Shown here piece after piece: positions 1 to 5,800 of a stretch of 8,010 nucleotides of DNA. The notes beneath the pieces are model-generated. The model was not told the DNA's origin, did no database searches, and saw only the letters and a program-made list of their open reading frames with translations. The position numbers and the translations under genes were made by a program. Numbering within the stretch: the stretch's first letter is position 1; every line of letters begins with the position of its first letter. The stretch comes from an uncultured Clostridia bacterium (GTDB lineage: Bacteria; Bacillota; Clostridia; Oscillospirales; Oscillospiraceae), in the NCBI GenBank assembly GCA_945918815.1, contig CAMEIU010000100.1, positions 1-8,010 on the forward strand. Reading direction: 5' to 3'.

Positions 1-45
1 TACCGCCTGGCAGCCGAACATATGGCCGTGGAGTTTGAACCATAA
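1..45 (+). CDS. C-terminal end of an upstream gene, product unknown
   Basis: Reading frame 1 is open from the window edge and ends in TAA, giving the last 14 residues YRLAAEHMAVEFEP. It is followed at once by a strong hairpin, as expected at the end of a transcription unit. The fragment is too short to assign to a family. It lies on the same strand as feoA, but the hairpin and the separate promoter suggest it is not part of the feo operon. That these codons are real coding sequence is itself inferred from the position of the stop. Confidence 0.45.
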   Translation, partial: YRLAAEHMAVEFEP

Positions 46-52
46 AGAATTG

Positions 53-105
53 CCCCCGTGCCCCCTGTAGGGGCGGCTATCAGCCGCCCGTCCGGGGCGC
101 GGGGG
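53..105. repeat. Hairpin repeat, copy A (GGCTATCAGCCGCCCG family)
   Basis: A two-level foldback. The outer arms 53-64 and 94-105 pair over 12 bp with one T·G wobble (59/99). The inner arms GGGCGGC (71-77) and GCCGCCC (83-89) enclose the loop TATCA. A gapless relative occurs at 7308-7362 after nrdR. There is no T-run on the right, so if it ends transcription of the upstream gene it is not a textbook intrinsic terminator. It may instead be a dispersed repeat or a 3'-end stabiliser. Confidence 0.8.
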
Positions 106-107
106 GG

Positions 108-137
108 TTGTCACATTCCGGCCCTTCTGCATATCAT
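108..137 (+). promoter_or_regulatory. Probable sigma-A-type promoter of feoAB
   Basis: TTGTCA (108-113) matches five of six bases of the -35 consensus. TATCAT (132-137) matches five of six of the -10 consensus. The spacer is 18 bp. The predicted transcript would start near 144 and give a leader of about 25 bases. I looked for a clear Fur- or DtxR-type palindrome over this promoter and did not find one, so iron control is expected from function but not shown here. Confidence 0.5.
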
Positions 138-153
138 GGACTATACCGCTTGG

Positions 154-159
154 AAGGAG
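154..159 (+). promoter_or_regulatory. Ribosome binding site that sets the feoA start
   Basis: AAGGAG sits 2 bases before the in-frame ATG at 162 and 8 bases before the ATG at 168. Only the second spacing is workable, so 168 is taken as the start. The protein then begins MNEIPLS, as FeoA proteins commonly do. Confidence 0.7.
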
Positions 160-167
160 CGATGTCT

Positions 168-404
168 ATGAATGAAATTCCTCTCAGCTGCCTTCGGAAG
201 GGGGACGCCTGCGTGGTCCGGGGGCTGGATTTCCAGGGCGGCATGGGGCGGCGGCTCAGGGATTTGGGCCTGATTCCAGGCACCCGAATCCGCTGCGCCT
301 TTGTGGCCCCTTCCGGCTCGCCCATGGCCTTTTGGATTCGGGGCGCGGTCATTGCCCTGCGCCAGGCCGACTGCCTCCGGATCACCGTGGAGCGGTGCGC
401 CTGA
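168..404 (+). CDS. feoA: Ferrous iron transport protein A (FeoA)
   Basis: Encodes 78 residues, the normal size for this small cytosolic SH3-like protein, which works with the membrane GTPase FeoB in Fe(II) uptake. Family features visible are the opening MNEIPLSCLRKGD, the central GGMGRRLRDLGLIPGTRI stretch (the typical R-L-x-x-L-G-L-x-P-G core) and a closing segment with hydrophobic beta strands ending LRQADCLRITVE. An earlier ATG at 162 adds only two residues and is too close to the ribosome binding site. The stop TGA shares its final A with the ATG of feoB (TGATG), so the two are translationally coupled. Residues 44-55 contain SGSPMAFWIRGA, where many relatives have a G-D-P-x-x-x-x-x-x-G pattern. 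Assignment is secure from sequence plus context. Confidence 0.93.
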   Translation: MNEIPLSCLRKGDACVVRGLDFQGGMGRRLRDLGLIPGTRIRCAFVAPSGSPMAFWIRGAVIALRQADCLRITVERCA

Positions 405-2248
405 TGGAGTGCTGCTGCGTCCACAAACGAGAGCCCGATGATCTGGTGGTGGCCCTGGTGGGGAACCCCAACGTGGGGAAAAGCACGGTGTTCAACGCCC
501 TGACCGGCCTGAATCAGCACACGGGCAACTGGCCGGGAAAGACCGTCGCCATCGCCCAGGGCCGCTTTACATACAAGGGCCGGGGCTACGTCCTGGTGGA
601 CCTGCCGGGTACCTATTCTCTGCTGTCCCAGTCGGAGGAGGAGCGGGTGGCGGCGGAGTTTATTCTTTCCGGCCAGGCCGACTGCACGGTGGTCCTGGGG
701 GACGCCACCTGCCTGGAGCGGAATTTGAATCTGGTCCTGCAAATCCTGGAATTGACGGACCGGGCACTGCTGTGCGTCAACCTGCTGGATGAGGCGGCGC
801 GCCACGGCGTCCGGGTGAATTTGGAGGCCCTGGAAACGGAGCTGGGAATTCCCGTGGTGGGCACCGCGGCCACCACCGGCACAGGTCTGGAAGTGCTGCG
901 GGAAAAGCTGCGCCAGCTGGGAGAGGGGACCCTCCAGGCCCATCCCAGACGGGTCCTGGACCCGGATCAGACGGCTCGGCCCCTGGGCGACACGGCGGCC
1001 GCCTTTGTCAAGCGGGCGGAGGAAATCGCGGCCCGGGTCTTAGAGCAGCCGAACAGAGAAACGCCCCAGCGGCTGGACCGATTGGCCCTGGGCCGCTGGA
1101 GCGGGAGATTTTTGATGCTGCTGCTGTTATTCGCCGTGTTCTGGCTGACCATGGTGGGGGCCAACTATCCCAGCCGGGCGCTACAGCGTCTGTTCGACTG
1201 GCTGGACGGCGTCCTGCGGCCCCTGCTGGCCGCCTGGCCCTGGTGGCTGTCGGGCCTGCTGCTGGACGGCATCTATGCCACGGTGACCCGGGTGGTGGCG
1301 GTGATGCTGCCGCCCATGGCCATTTTCTTTCCGCTGTTTACCCTGTTGGAGGACTTCGGCTATCTGCCCCGGGTGGCCTTTTTGACGGATCACTGCTTCC
1401 AGCGCTGCGGCGCCTGCGGCAAGCAAATGCTGACCATGTGCATGGGCTTTGGCTGCAACGCCGCCGGGGTCACCGGCTGCCGGATCATCACCTCGCCCCG
1501 GGAGCGGCTCATCGCCATTCTGACCAATGCCATGGTGCCCTGCAACGGCCGCTTTCCCGCTATGATCGTTCTGATCAGCGTGTTCTTCTCGGAGAACAGC
1601 TTCCTGGCCGCATTGCTGCTGGCTTTGTTTGTCCTGCTGGGCGTCGCCATGACCTTTCTGGCCTCCCGGCTGCTCCATGGCACGGTCCTTCGCGGAACCC
1701 CCTCGGATTTCATTCTGGAAATGCCGCCCTACCGCAGGCCCCGGGTGGGCCAGGTGCTGCTCCGGGCTTTGCTGGACCGGACGGTGTTCGTGCTGGGCCG
1801 CGCTGTTCTGGTGGCGGCCCCCGCCGGGGCGTTCCTGTGGCTGTGCCAGCAGATCTCCGTGGGTGACACGGGCATTCTCACCTGGGCCGCCGCCCATCTG
1901 GAGCCGGTGGGCCTGTTCCTGGGCATGAACGGCGCGATTTTATTGGCCTTTTTTCTGTCCTTTCCCGCCAACGAGCTGCTGCTGCCTCTGGTCCTGCTGA
2001 TTCTGAATGCCGGTTCCCTGACCACGGAGGCGGGGGTCCCTCTGATGCGGCAGGTATTCCTGGTCAACGGCTGGACCTGGACCACGGCCCTGTGCACGAT
2101 TTTGTTCCTGCTGTTCCACTGGCCTTGCAGCACCACCTGCCTGACCATTCACAAGGAAACCGGCTCCTGGACCTGGACCGCGGCCGCCATGCTGCTGCCA
2201 ACGCTGTTCGGCGTGATCCTCTGCGCCATAGTGGGACATATTTTTTAA
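404..2248 (+). CDS. feoB: Ferrous iron transport protein B (FeoB), short clostridial form
   Basis: Encodes 614 residues of the inner-membrane Fe(II) transporter with an N-terminal G domain. G1 is GNPNVGKS (20-27), the switch-I threonine is T47 in NWPGKT, G3 is DLPG (66-69) and G4 is NLLD (126-129). A short linker leads to the membrane part from about residue 230, which has many hydrophobic helices and the hallmark LEDFGYLPRVAF and GFGCN motifs. Around GFGCN the sequence reads MCMGFGCNAAG followed by SPRERLIAILTNAMVPCNGRFP, the variant I associate with clostridial FeoB rather than the E. coli type. It is shorter than the usual 650-770 residues. The start MECCCVHK puts three cysteines at the N terminus. 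The ATG overlaps the feoA stop. No FeoC gene follows; a structured repeat and a convergent gene come next. Confidence 0.95.
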   Translation: MECCCVHKREPDDLVVALVGNPNVGKSTVFNALTGLNQHTGNWPGKTVAIAQGRFTYKGRGYVLVDLPGTYSLLSQSEEERVAAEFILSGQADCTVVLGDATCLERNLNLVLQILELTDRALLCVNLLDEAARHGVRVNLEALETELGIPVVGTAATTGTGLEVLREKLRQLGEGTLQAHPRRVLDPDQTARPLGDTAAAFVKRAEEIAARVLEQPNRETPQRLDRLALGRWSGRFLMLLLLFAVFWLTMVGANYPSRALQRLFDWLDGVLRPLLAAWPWWLSGLLLDGIYATVTRVVAVMLPPMAIFFPLFTLLEDFGYLPRVAFLTDHCFQRCGACGKQMLTMCMGFGCNAAGVTGCRIITSPRERLIAILTNAMVPCNGRFPAMIVLISVFFSENSFLAALLLALFVLLGVAMTFLASRLLHGTVLRGTPSDFILEMPPYRRPRVGQVLLRALLDRTVFVLGRAVLVAAPAGAFLWLCQQISVGDTGILTWAAAHLEPVGLFLGMNGAILLAFFLSFPANELLLPLVLLILNAGSLTTEAGVPLMRQVFLVNGWTWTTALCTILFLLFHWPCSTTCLTIHKETGSWTWTAAAMLLPTLFGVILCAIVGHIF

Positions 2249-2258
2249 TGGACAATGT

Positions 2259-2402
2259 ACAATTGACAATGGACAATGATTGTATCCCCTTCGGGGATGA
2301 TTGAAATTCTTGCCTCCAGGGCAATCCATAAGGGCGGCCTTTTCGGTCGTGCTTCATTTCAATCGTCGCGAAGCGACACCTTCATTGTCCATTGTCAATT
2401 GT
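2259..2402. repeat. 144-bp foldback repeat element between convergent genes
   Basis: The ends form a perfect 21-bp inverted repeat (2259-2279 with 2382-2402), made of short related units such as ACAATTGACAATGGACAATG. Inside, ATCCCC/GGGGAT (2284-2298) and GTCGC/GCGAC (2365-2377) form small hairpins. GATTGAAAT (2299-2307) pairs with ATTTCAATC (2356-2364) and encloses two further hairpins (2310-2324 and 2330-2354). It lies 10 bases past the feoB stop and 10 bases past the NYN gene stop, so it may serve both as a 3'-end structure. No ORF inside looks real. It resembles a MITE or REP-like element; no target duplication is evident. Confidence 0.8.
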
Positions 2403-2412
2403 CCGTTGCCTT

Positions 2413-2976
2413 TTATCTCGCCTTCTTGTTGTCGATATACGGCTTGATGACCCGGTAGATTTCGCTGGTCTTTTTGTTGTCGAACTGCTTCATCAGGGCG
2501 TTGTTGAGGCCCTGCTTGGTTTTGTACTTCTGAATCATGGCGATGACGGTCTGTACGTCGTCTTCCTCCAGCAGGTCCTTGAGCTTGGACAGCAGCTCCT
2601 CCTGCTCCTGAGTCACGGCCTCCACCGCCAGATTGGGCAGCCGCCGGACGGCAATGCTCTGCTTGGACCAGAAGTTGATGACGCTGTCAAATCCGCTGTC
2701 CTTGGAAATGATGTAGTAGGGCACGTCCGCAGCTTCACGGATCAGGTAACCCAGATAGGTCACCAGCTGAAAATCCAATGCGTTTTTCGTGCCGCTTTCC
2801 ACTTTATAATAGCGCACCTGGGCCGCCGTTTCGATCAGGCGGCGGTGGGCGCTGAAGGTCAGCCGGTCGGCGTTCTCCGTGTAAAAAATATAAACGATAT
2901 CGCCGGCGGTCAGAGATTCCAGACCGTCCAGACCGGACGCGCTGACGTTTTCGTAATCAATCAAAAAAACAGACAT
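2413..2976 (-). CDS. PIN/NYN-like domain protein, putative RNase fold
   Basis: Encodes 187 residues. The start reads MSVFLIDYENV, a beta strand ending in an acidic residue (D7) followed by E9-N10, typical of NYN (PIN-like) nuclease folds. Other acidic positions expected at a metal site are D68 in KNALDFQL and D93/D97 in ISKDSGFD. These could chelate a divalent metal and cleave RNA. The C-terminal 60 residues are charged and helical, rich in Lys, Gln and Glu, and may form a small binding module. GGAGG (2983-2987) lies 6 bases before the ATG. The gene is transcribed away from the IclR regulator and has no partner on its own strand. Standalone clostridial proteins of this kind are usually annotated only as PIN domain-containing; the substrate is unknown. 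The fold is fairly sure, the activity inferred. Confidence 0.8.
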   Translation of the reverse strand: MSVFLIDYENVSASGLDGLESLTAGDIVYIFYTENADRLTFSAHRRLIETAAQVRYYKVESGTKNALDFQLVTYLGYLIREAADVPYYIISKDSGFDSVINFWSKQSIAVRRLPNLAVEAVTQEQEELLSKLKDLLEEDDVQTVIAMIQKYKTKQGLNNALMKQFDNKKTSEIYRVIKPYIDNKKAR

Positions 2977-3024
2977 GAAATACCTCCATGAGAAATGATT
3001 TGTTCAATTTGCTAAGAAAAACCG

Positions 3025-3060
3025 GGAATAATTGCAATTCCTGATTGGTAATGATAAAAT
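3025..3060 (+). promoter_or_regulatory. Promoter and candidate operator in front of the IclR-family gene
   Basis: TTGCAA (3032-3037), a 17-bp spacer and TAAAAT (3055-3060) form a good promoter facing the regulator gene. An inverted repeat GGAAT-N7-ATTCC (3025-3041) overlaps the -35. IclR proteins often bind palindromes with GGAA/TTCC half-sites and repress their own genes, so this is a candidate autoregulatory site. The core TTGCAA is self-complementary and could also act as a -35 for the opposite gene, but the matching -10 there (TAGCAA) is poor. Confidence 0.5.
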
Positions 3061-3093
3061 AAAAGAAAAGGCCTGAAATGGAGTGGTGACAAG

Positions 3094-3846
3094 ATGCAGG
3101 AAGCGAAAAAAATCCAGTCTGTGGCAAAAGCGATGACGCTGCTGGACCTTCTCGCCGCTTCTCCGCTGCCCATGGGATTGGCGGAGATCAGCGCGCAAAC
3201 CGGCTGGCCCAAGAGCACCATTCATGGTCTTTTGGCGACCATGCGGGATTTTTCAGTGGTGACCCAGGACGAAGAGGGACGGTATATGCTGGGAATCCGC
3301 CTGTTTGAGTACGGCTGTACCCTGAGCAGCTCCTGGACCATTCTGGATGTGGCCCGGCCCTATATCCAGCATATCTCCTATGAAACCGGGGAGACGGTGT
3401 TTCTCTCCATTCTGGACCGGGGCGAGGTCATCACTTTGGACCACGCCGACAGCCGCCGGTGTATGCTGGCCGGGGCGGAGGTGGGCTGCCGCCTGCCGGT
3501 CCACTGTACATCCCAGGGAAAGCTGTTCCTGGCCTTCATGCCGGAGCAGGATCGAAAAAACATTCTGAAGCGGAAAGAGCTGTGCGCCTACACCGATCAC
3601 ACCATCACCACGATGAATGCGCTGCAAAAGGAGCTGGAGGACATCCGGGCGCGGGGCTACGCCATTGAAAACGGGGAATACAAGGTGGGGCTTCGCTCCG
3701 TGGCCGCGCCGGTCTTTGATGAGAACGGCGGCGTGCGCTACGCCATCGGCATCATCGGCATGTTCCGCCAGATCGAATCCGAGCAATTCAGCCGCGCCGT
3801 GGCCGTCGTAAGAGAGACGGCGGAGAAGATTTCCAGAGCTTTGTGA
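3094..3846 (+). CDS. IclR-family transcriptional regulator
   Basis: Encodes 250 residues, the normal family length. An N-terminal winged helix-turn-helix (about 6-66) begins IQSVAKAMTLLDLLA and contains the recognition-helix region GWPKSTIHGLL (37-47). The effector-binding domain (about 75-250) carries the family signature GCRLPVHCTSQGKLFLAF (131-148) and, near the end, VGLRSVAAPVFDENGG and YAIGIIG. Such regulators usually sense small organic acids or aromatic and sugar-derived compounds and commonly repress nearby catabolic genes. No catabolic gene is next to this one: a nuclease-fold gene diverges upstream and a repeat plus a DUF1540 gene follow. The target and ligand therefore cannot be stated. 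Weak GGAG/GGTGA sites lie 5-10 bases before the ATG. Confidence 0.93.
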   Translation: MQEAKKIQSVAKAMTLLDLLAASPLPMGLAEISAQTGWPKSTIHGLLATMRDFSVVTQDEEGRYMLGIRLFEYGCTLSSSWTILDVARPYIQHISYETGETVFLSILDRGEVITLDHADSRRCMLAGAEVGCRLPVHCTSQGKLFLAFMPEQDRKNILKRKELCAYTDHTITTMNALQKELEDIRARGYAIENGEYKVGLRSVAAPVFDENGGVRYAIGIIGMFRQIESEQFSRAVAVVRETAEKISRAL

Positions 3847-3866
3847 GAGCACGACTTGATATGACC

Positions 3867-3892
3867 GTAGGGGCGACCCTTGCGGTCGCCCG
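3867..3892. repeat. Hairpin repeat, copy C (GTAGGGGCG...CGCCCG family)
   Basis: GGGCGACC (3871-3878) and GGTCGCCC (3884-3891) form a perfect 8-bp stem around CTTGC, preceded by GTAG. The outer frame GTAGGGGCG...CGCCCG is the same as in the hairpins at 53-105 and 7308-7362, but the stem interior is different and no outer stem is present. It lies 20 bases after the IclR gene stop and has no T-run, so termination is uncertain. Confidence 0.7.
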
Positions 3893-3906
3893 ACAGAACG
3901 CACGAC

Positions 3907-3942
3907 GGGCGACTGCAAGAGCCGCCTCTGCGGCAATTCGCC
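3907..3942. repeat. Second hairpin beside copy C
   Basis: GCCGC (3921-3925) pairs with GCGGC (3930-3934), and outside this GGCGA (3908-3912) pairs with TCGCC (3938-3942). The left arm GGGCGAC (3907-3913) repeats the left arm of the neighbouring hairpin and could compete for its right arm (3885-3891). The rest of the 182-base gap, up to the ribosome binding site at 4015, shows only a 10-bp palindrome CGCCATGGCG (3939-3948) and no convincing promoter. Confidence 0.5.
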
Positions 3943-4028
3943 ATGGCGCCTGTTTTCCAGATTTTGCATGATTAACGTTCTCAAATCCGGTCATACTAAG
4001 CCTGCAATCCAAAAAGGAGGTCTTTGGT

Positions 4029-4193
4029 ATGAACGCGCAAGCCAACAAAGCCATTGAATGCACCGTCAACCAGTGCGTCCACCACTGCGATCTGGAGAAT
4101 TATTGCTCTCTGAACAAAATCAAGGTCGGCACCCATGAGTGCGATCCCACGGTGGAGCAGTGCACGGACTGCATGTCCTTCGCCCGGAAATAG
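4029..4193 (+). CDS. Small Cys-rich DUF1540 family protein
   Basis: Encodes 54 residues. AGGAGG (4015-4020) is placed 8 bases before the ATG, so expression is likely efficient. The pattern IECTVNQCVHHCDLENYC then IKVG and a closing QCTDCMSF matches DUF1540 domains, short clostridial proteins with spaced cysteines that probably bind a metal. Seven cysteines are present (11, 16, 20, 26, 38, 45, 48), more than the four of a simple single domain. No signal peptide or membrane segment is visible, so it should be cytosolic, or spore-associated if sporulation-controlled. The function of the family is not established. It is a single gene ending against a hairpin and facing the J-domain gene. Confidence 0.9.
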   Translation: MNAQANKAIECTVNQCVHHCDLENYCSLNKIKVGTHECDPTVEQCTDCMSFARK

Positions 4194-4204
4194 GGCAAAC
4201 CGCA

Positions 4205-4231
4205 GCCTCTCCGGAGTGTTTCCGGAGAGGC
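4205..4231. terminator. Perfect hairpin between convergent DUF1540 and J-domain genes
   Basis: GCCTCTCCGGA (4205-4215) and TCCGGAGAGGC (4221-4231) form an 11-bp perfect stem with loop GTGTT, placed 11 bases after the DUF1540 stop and 26 bases after the stop of the opposing gene. There is no clear T-run on either strand, so it is called as a likely shared 3'-end structure rather than a canonical intrinsic terminator. Confidence 0.6.
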
Positions 4232-4257
4232 GGGAGGCCGGGTACATAGAGAAGAAT

Positions 4258-4896
4258 TCAACAGCAGAACAGAAACCGTCCGCCACCGCAGCAGCTGGCC
4301 AGGTTGAAGCAGATGCACAGGGACAGGCACAGACGGTCCGGGTCCATATTGCCGAAGTGGAAGCCCGCCTGCTGCTGCTGGTATGCCTGGCCGTGGTGCT
4401 CGATCTGCTCCTTCGCCAGCTGGTACTGGGGATTGTTCGGATCCATGCGGCAGGCCTGGTTGATCTGTTCATAGCCCAGGACCCGGTTGCCCAGGTTGGT
4501 GTTGGCGATGGCGCTGAGGAAATACCAGTCCGCCGTCCGCTGAGAGGGGGGAATGGTGCCCAGCACATGGAGGGCGTCCTCATAGTTGCCGGTCTGCACA
4601 TAGTGCCGCGCCGCCTGGTATTCGGAGTTCTCGCTGCTGTAGCTCCTCTGCTGCCGCTGCTCCTGCTGATACCAGCCCTGGAACGGATCATAGGCGTTCT
4701 TGGTGGTGGTTTGCTTGAGCGGATTTTTGATTTGATCGTAGGCGGCGTTGATCTCATTCATCTTCTGCGCCGCGTAGGGGTCGCCCGGATTCATGTCCGG
4801 GTGATATTTTTTCGCCAGCTGCCGGTAGGCGCGCTTGACCTCTTCGTCCGAAGCGCCCGGCTTCAGCCCTAAAACGTTGTAGGGATCATCAAACAT
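4258..4896 (-). CDS. J-domain (DnaJ-like) protein with TPR-like middle and Cys-rich tail
   Basis: Encodes 212 residues. The N-terminal J domain (about 5-59, YNVLGLKPGASDEEVKRAYR onward) contains the HPD triad at 32-34 needed to stimulate Hsp70 ATPase, so it should recruit DnaK. It is not DnaJ itself: the G/F region, CxxCxGxG zinc modules and client domain are absent. Residues 92-170 (YQAARHYVQTGNYEDALHVL, then WYFLSAIANTNLGNRVLGYE) look like two TPR-type helical hairpins for protein contact. A Gln-rich stretch precedes a tail with cysteines at 190, 194, 196, 202, 203, 211 and 212, ending CCGGGRFLFCC. The ATG at 4896 follows AAGGAGG by 7 bases and lies 2 bases after the DUF5685 stop, so the two are co-transcribed and probably coupled. 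An in-frame upstream ATG at 4947 would overlap DUF5685 and is rejected. Confidence 0.92.
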   Translation of the reverse strand: MFDDPYNVLGLKPGASDEEVKRAYRQLAKKYHPDMNPGDPYAAQKMNEINAAYDQIKNPLKQTTTKNAYDPFQGWYQQEQRQQRSYSSENSEYQAARHYVQTGNYEDALHVLGTIPPSQRTADWYFLSAIANTNLGNRVLGYEQINQACRMDPNNPQYQLAKEQIEHHGQAYQQQQAGFHFGNMDPDRLCLSLCICFNLASCCGGGRFLFCC

Positions 4897-4898
4897 GG

Positions 4899-5729
4899 TT
4901 AGGCCTCCTTGTTTGGCGCGCCGTTTTTCCAGTAAAACCGCCTCCAAACGCCGGAATAAAGAATATTGCGAAGCAGGTCCACATCCTGCACCAGGGGGAG
5001 CTGCTCAAAGGCTTCGGTACACTCGCCCATGCACATGGTCAGAATGGGCTTGAAGTCCTCCTTTTGATAGCCGTTGTCCGCCAGCTCCGAAAGGGGATTG
5101 TAACGCTTCCGCTTCTGATCCTCCGGCAGGTCCAACACCGCGTCGAGAAGGTAGATGTAACGGCCCAGGGCTTGTCCCATCTGCCGGAGCTGCGGCTGCC
5201 AGCGGTCCTCCCGCCAGACAAACAGCTCGCCCATCAAATTTCCGAAGGCGTTCGCCCCGGCGTCCGGGTCCTGCAAATTGTCCGCCTCGATTTTTGAGAG
5301 CGTCGCCAGACAGTCTTCCATGGCGGCCCACTGCCTGGGATAGGCCCGGGCGGCTGCCTGGGCGCTTTTTCGGAAGAGAGCGGCCTCTGCCAGACCGGCG
5401 ACGCTGCGGTCGTCGTGCCAGTTGTCCATGCAGTTGTGATAGGCCAGAGCCATGTTCATGGCCGCGCCGTAGTCCGTGGCCTTGGTCTGCCAATAGGCGT
5501 GACGCCGGACGGGGTGGACCAGGCAGCGTGCTTCTCCGCCGGCTTCCTCCGGCTCATAGAGGGAGGACAGCAGCAGGACGAGAAAGGTGATGTCGTAATC
5601 CAGGGCGGCCCGCCGGAGCGAACCATAGGCTTGCCCGATGGCATGGCACAGGCCGCAGTAGCAGCCCTTGTACCGCTGGAGCTGCCCGTCTGTCAAGGCG
5701 GCGCGGTCCGCGGCCACATATCCAAACAT
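4899..5729 (-). CDS. DUF5685 family protein
   Basis: Encodes 276 residues, predicted mostly helical and soluble. It starts MFGYVAADRA, the usual opening of this clostridial family as I know it. A Cys cluster CYCGLC (23-28) is followed by LDYDITFLVLLLSSLYEP (43-60), then HNCMDNWHDD (97-106), and later GRYIYLLDAVLDLPED (188-203) with KRKRYNPL after it. The function is unknown. The last motif resembles the second Asp-rich motif of squalene/phytoene synthases (see findings), so an all-helical prenyl-synthase-like fold is possible but unproven. Its gene is first in an operon with the J-domain gene, whose ribosome binding site overlaps the end of this ORF. GGAAGGGAG lies 11-19 bases before the ATG, a loose spacing. 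A promoter is present at 5763-5791. Confidence 0.85.
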   Translation of the reverse strand: MFGYVAADRAALTDGQLQRYKGCYCGLCHAIGQAYGSLRRAALDYDITFLVLLLSSLYEPEEAGGEARCLVHPVRRHAYWQTKATDYGAAMNMALAYHNCMDNWHDDRSVAGLAEAALFRKSAQAAARAYPRQWAAMEDCLATLSKIEADNLQDPDAGANAFGNLMGELFVWREDRWQPQLRQMGQALGRYIYLLDAVLDLPEDQKRKRYNPLSELADNGYQKEDFKPILTMCMGECTEAFEQLPLVQDVDLLRNILYSGVWRRFYWKNGAPNKEA

Positions 5730-5762
5730 CCGCCATGGCTCCCTTCCTCTGTGGTTCCTATT

Positions 5763-5791
5763 ATTCTACCATAAAACCCAGAGAAAACCAA
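5763..5791 (-). promoter_or_regulatory. Promoter of the DUF5685-J-domain operon
   Basis: On the minus strand TTGGTT (5786-5791), a 17-bp spacer and TAGAAT (5763-5768) are preceded at the -10 by TATGG, an extended -10 type TGn. The whole block is nearly the same as the promoter at 6692-6720. It lies in the 71-base gap after the YihY gene, with no hairpin between, so some read-through from that gene is possible. Confidence 0.65.
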
Positions 5792-5800
5792 ATGAAATAA

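Noticed and set aside
53..167. Riboswitch or iron-responsive leader before feoA
   Set aside because: The hairpin lies upstream of the predicted promoter, so it would not be in the feoAB transcript, and a near-copy occurs after nrdR.
1181..1897. Long open frame on the minus strand opposite feoB, rich in Gly, Gln and His
   Set aside because: It is antisense to a clear FeoB, has no ribosome binding site or family motif, and its composition is what high-GC codon bias produces on the opposite strand.
2259..2402. Possible tRNA or CRISPR-like repeat, because of the cloverleaf look and the repeated CAAT units
   Set aside because: There is no T-loop, anticodon stem or CCA-end pattern, and the repeats are inverted and irregular without equal spacers.
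2392..2991. 199-codon plus-strand frame opposite the NYN gene
   Set aside because: It starts inside the repeat arm, has no ribosome binding site, and is antisense to a gene with a recognisable fold and a good ribosome binding site.
4135..4872. 245-codon plus-strand frame with hydrophobic Val/Leu-rich stretches opposite the J-domain gene
   Set aside because: The hydrophobic look comes from antisense reading of Gln/Asn/His codons; it overlaps the end of DUF1540 and runs through the 4205-4231 hairpin, and it lacks a ribosome binding site.
4894..4947. Longer start for the J-domain protein at 4947
   Set aside because: It would add 17 residues read from inside DUF5685 without a ribosome binding site, whereas ATG 4896 has AAGGAGG at 7 bases and begins just before the J domain.
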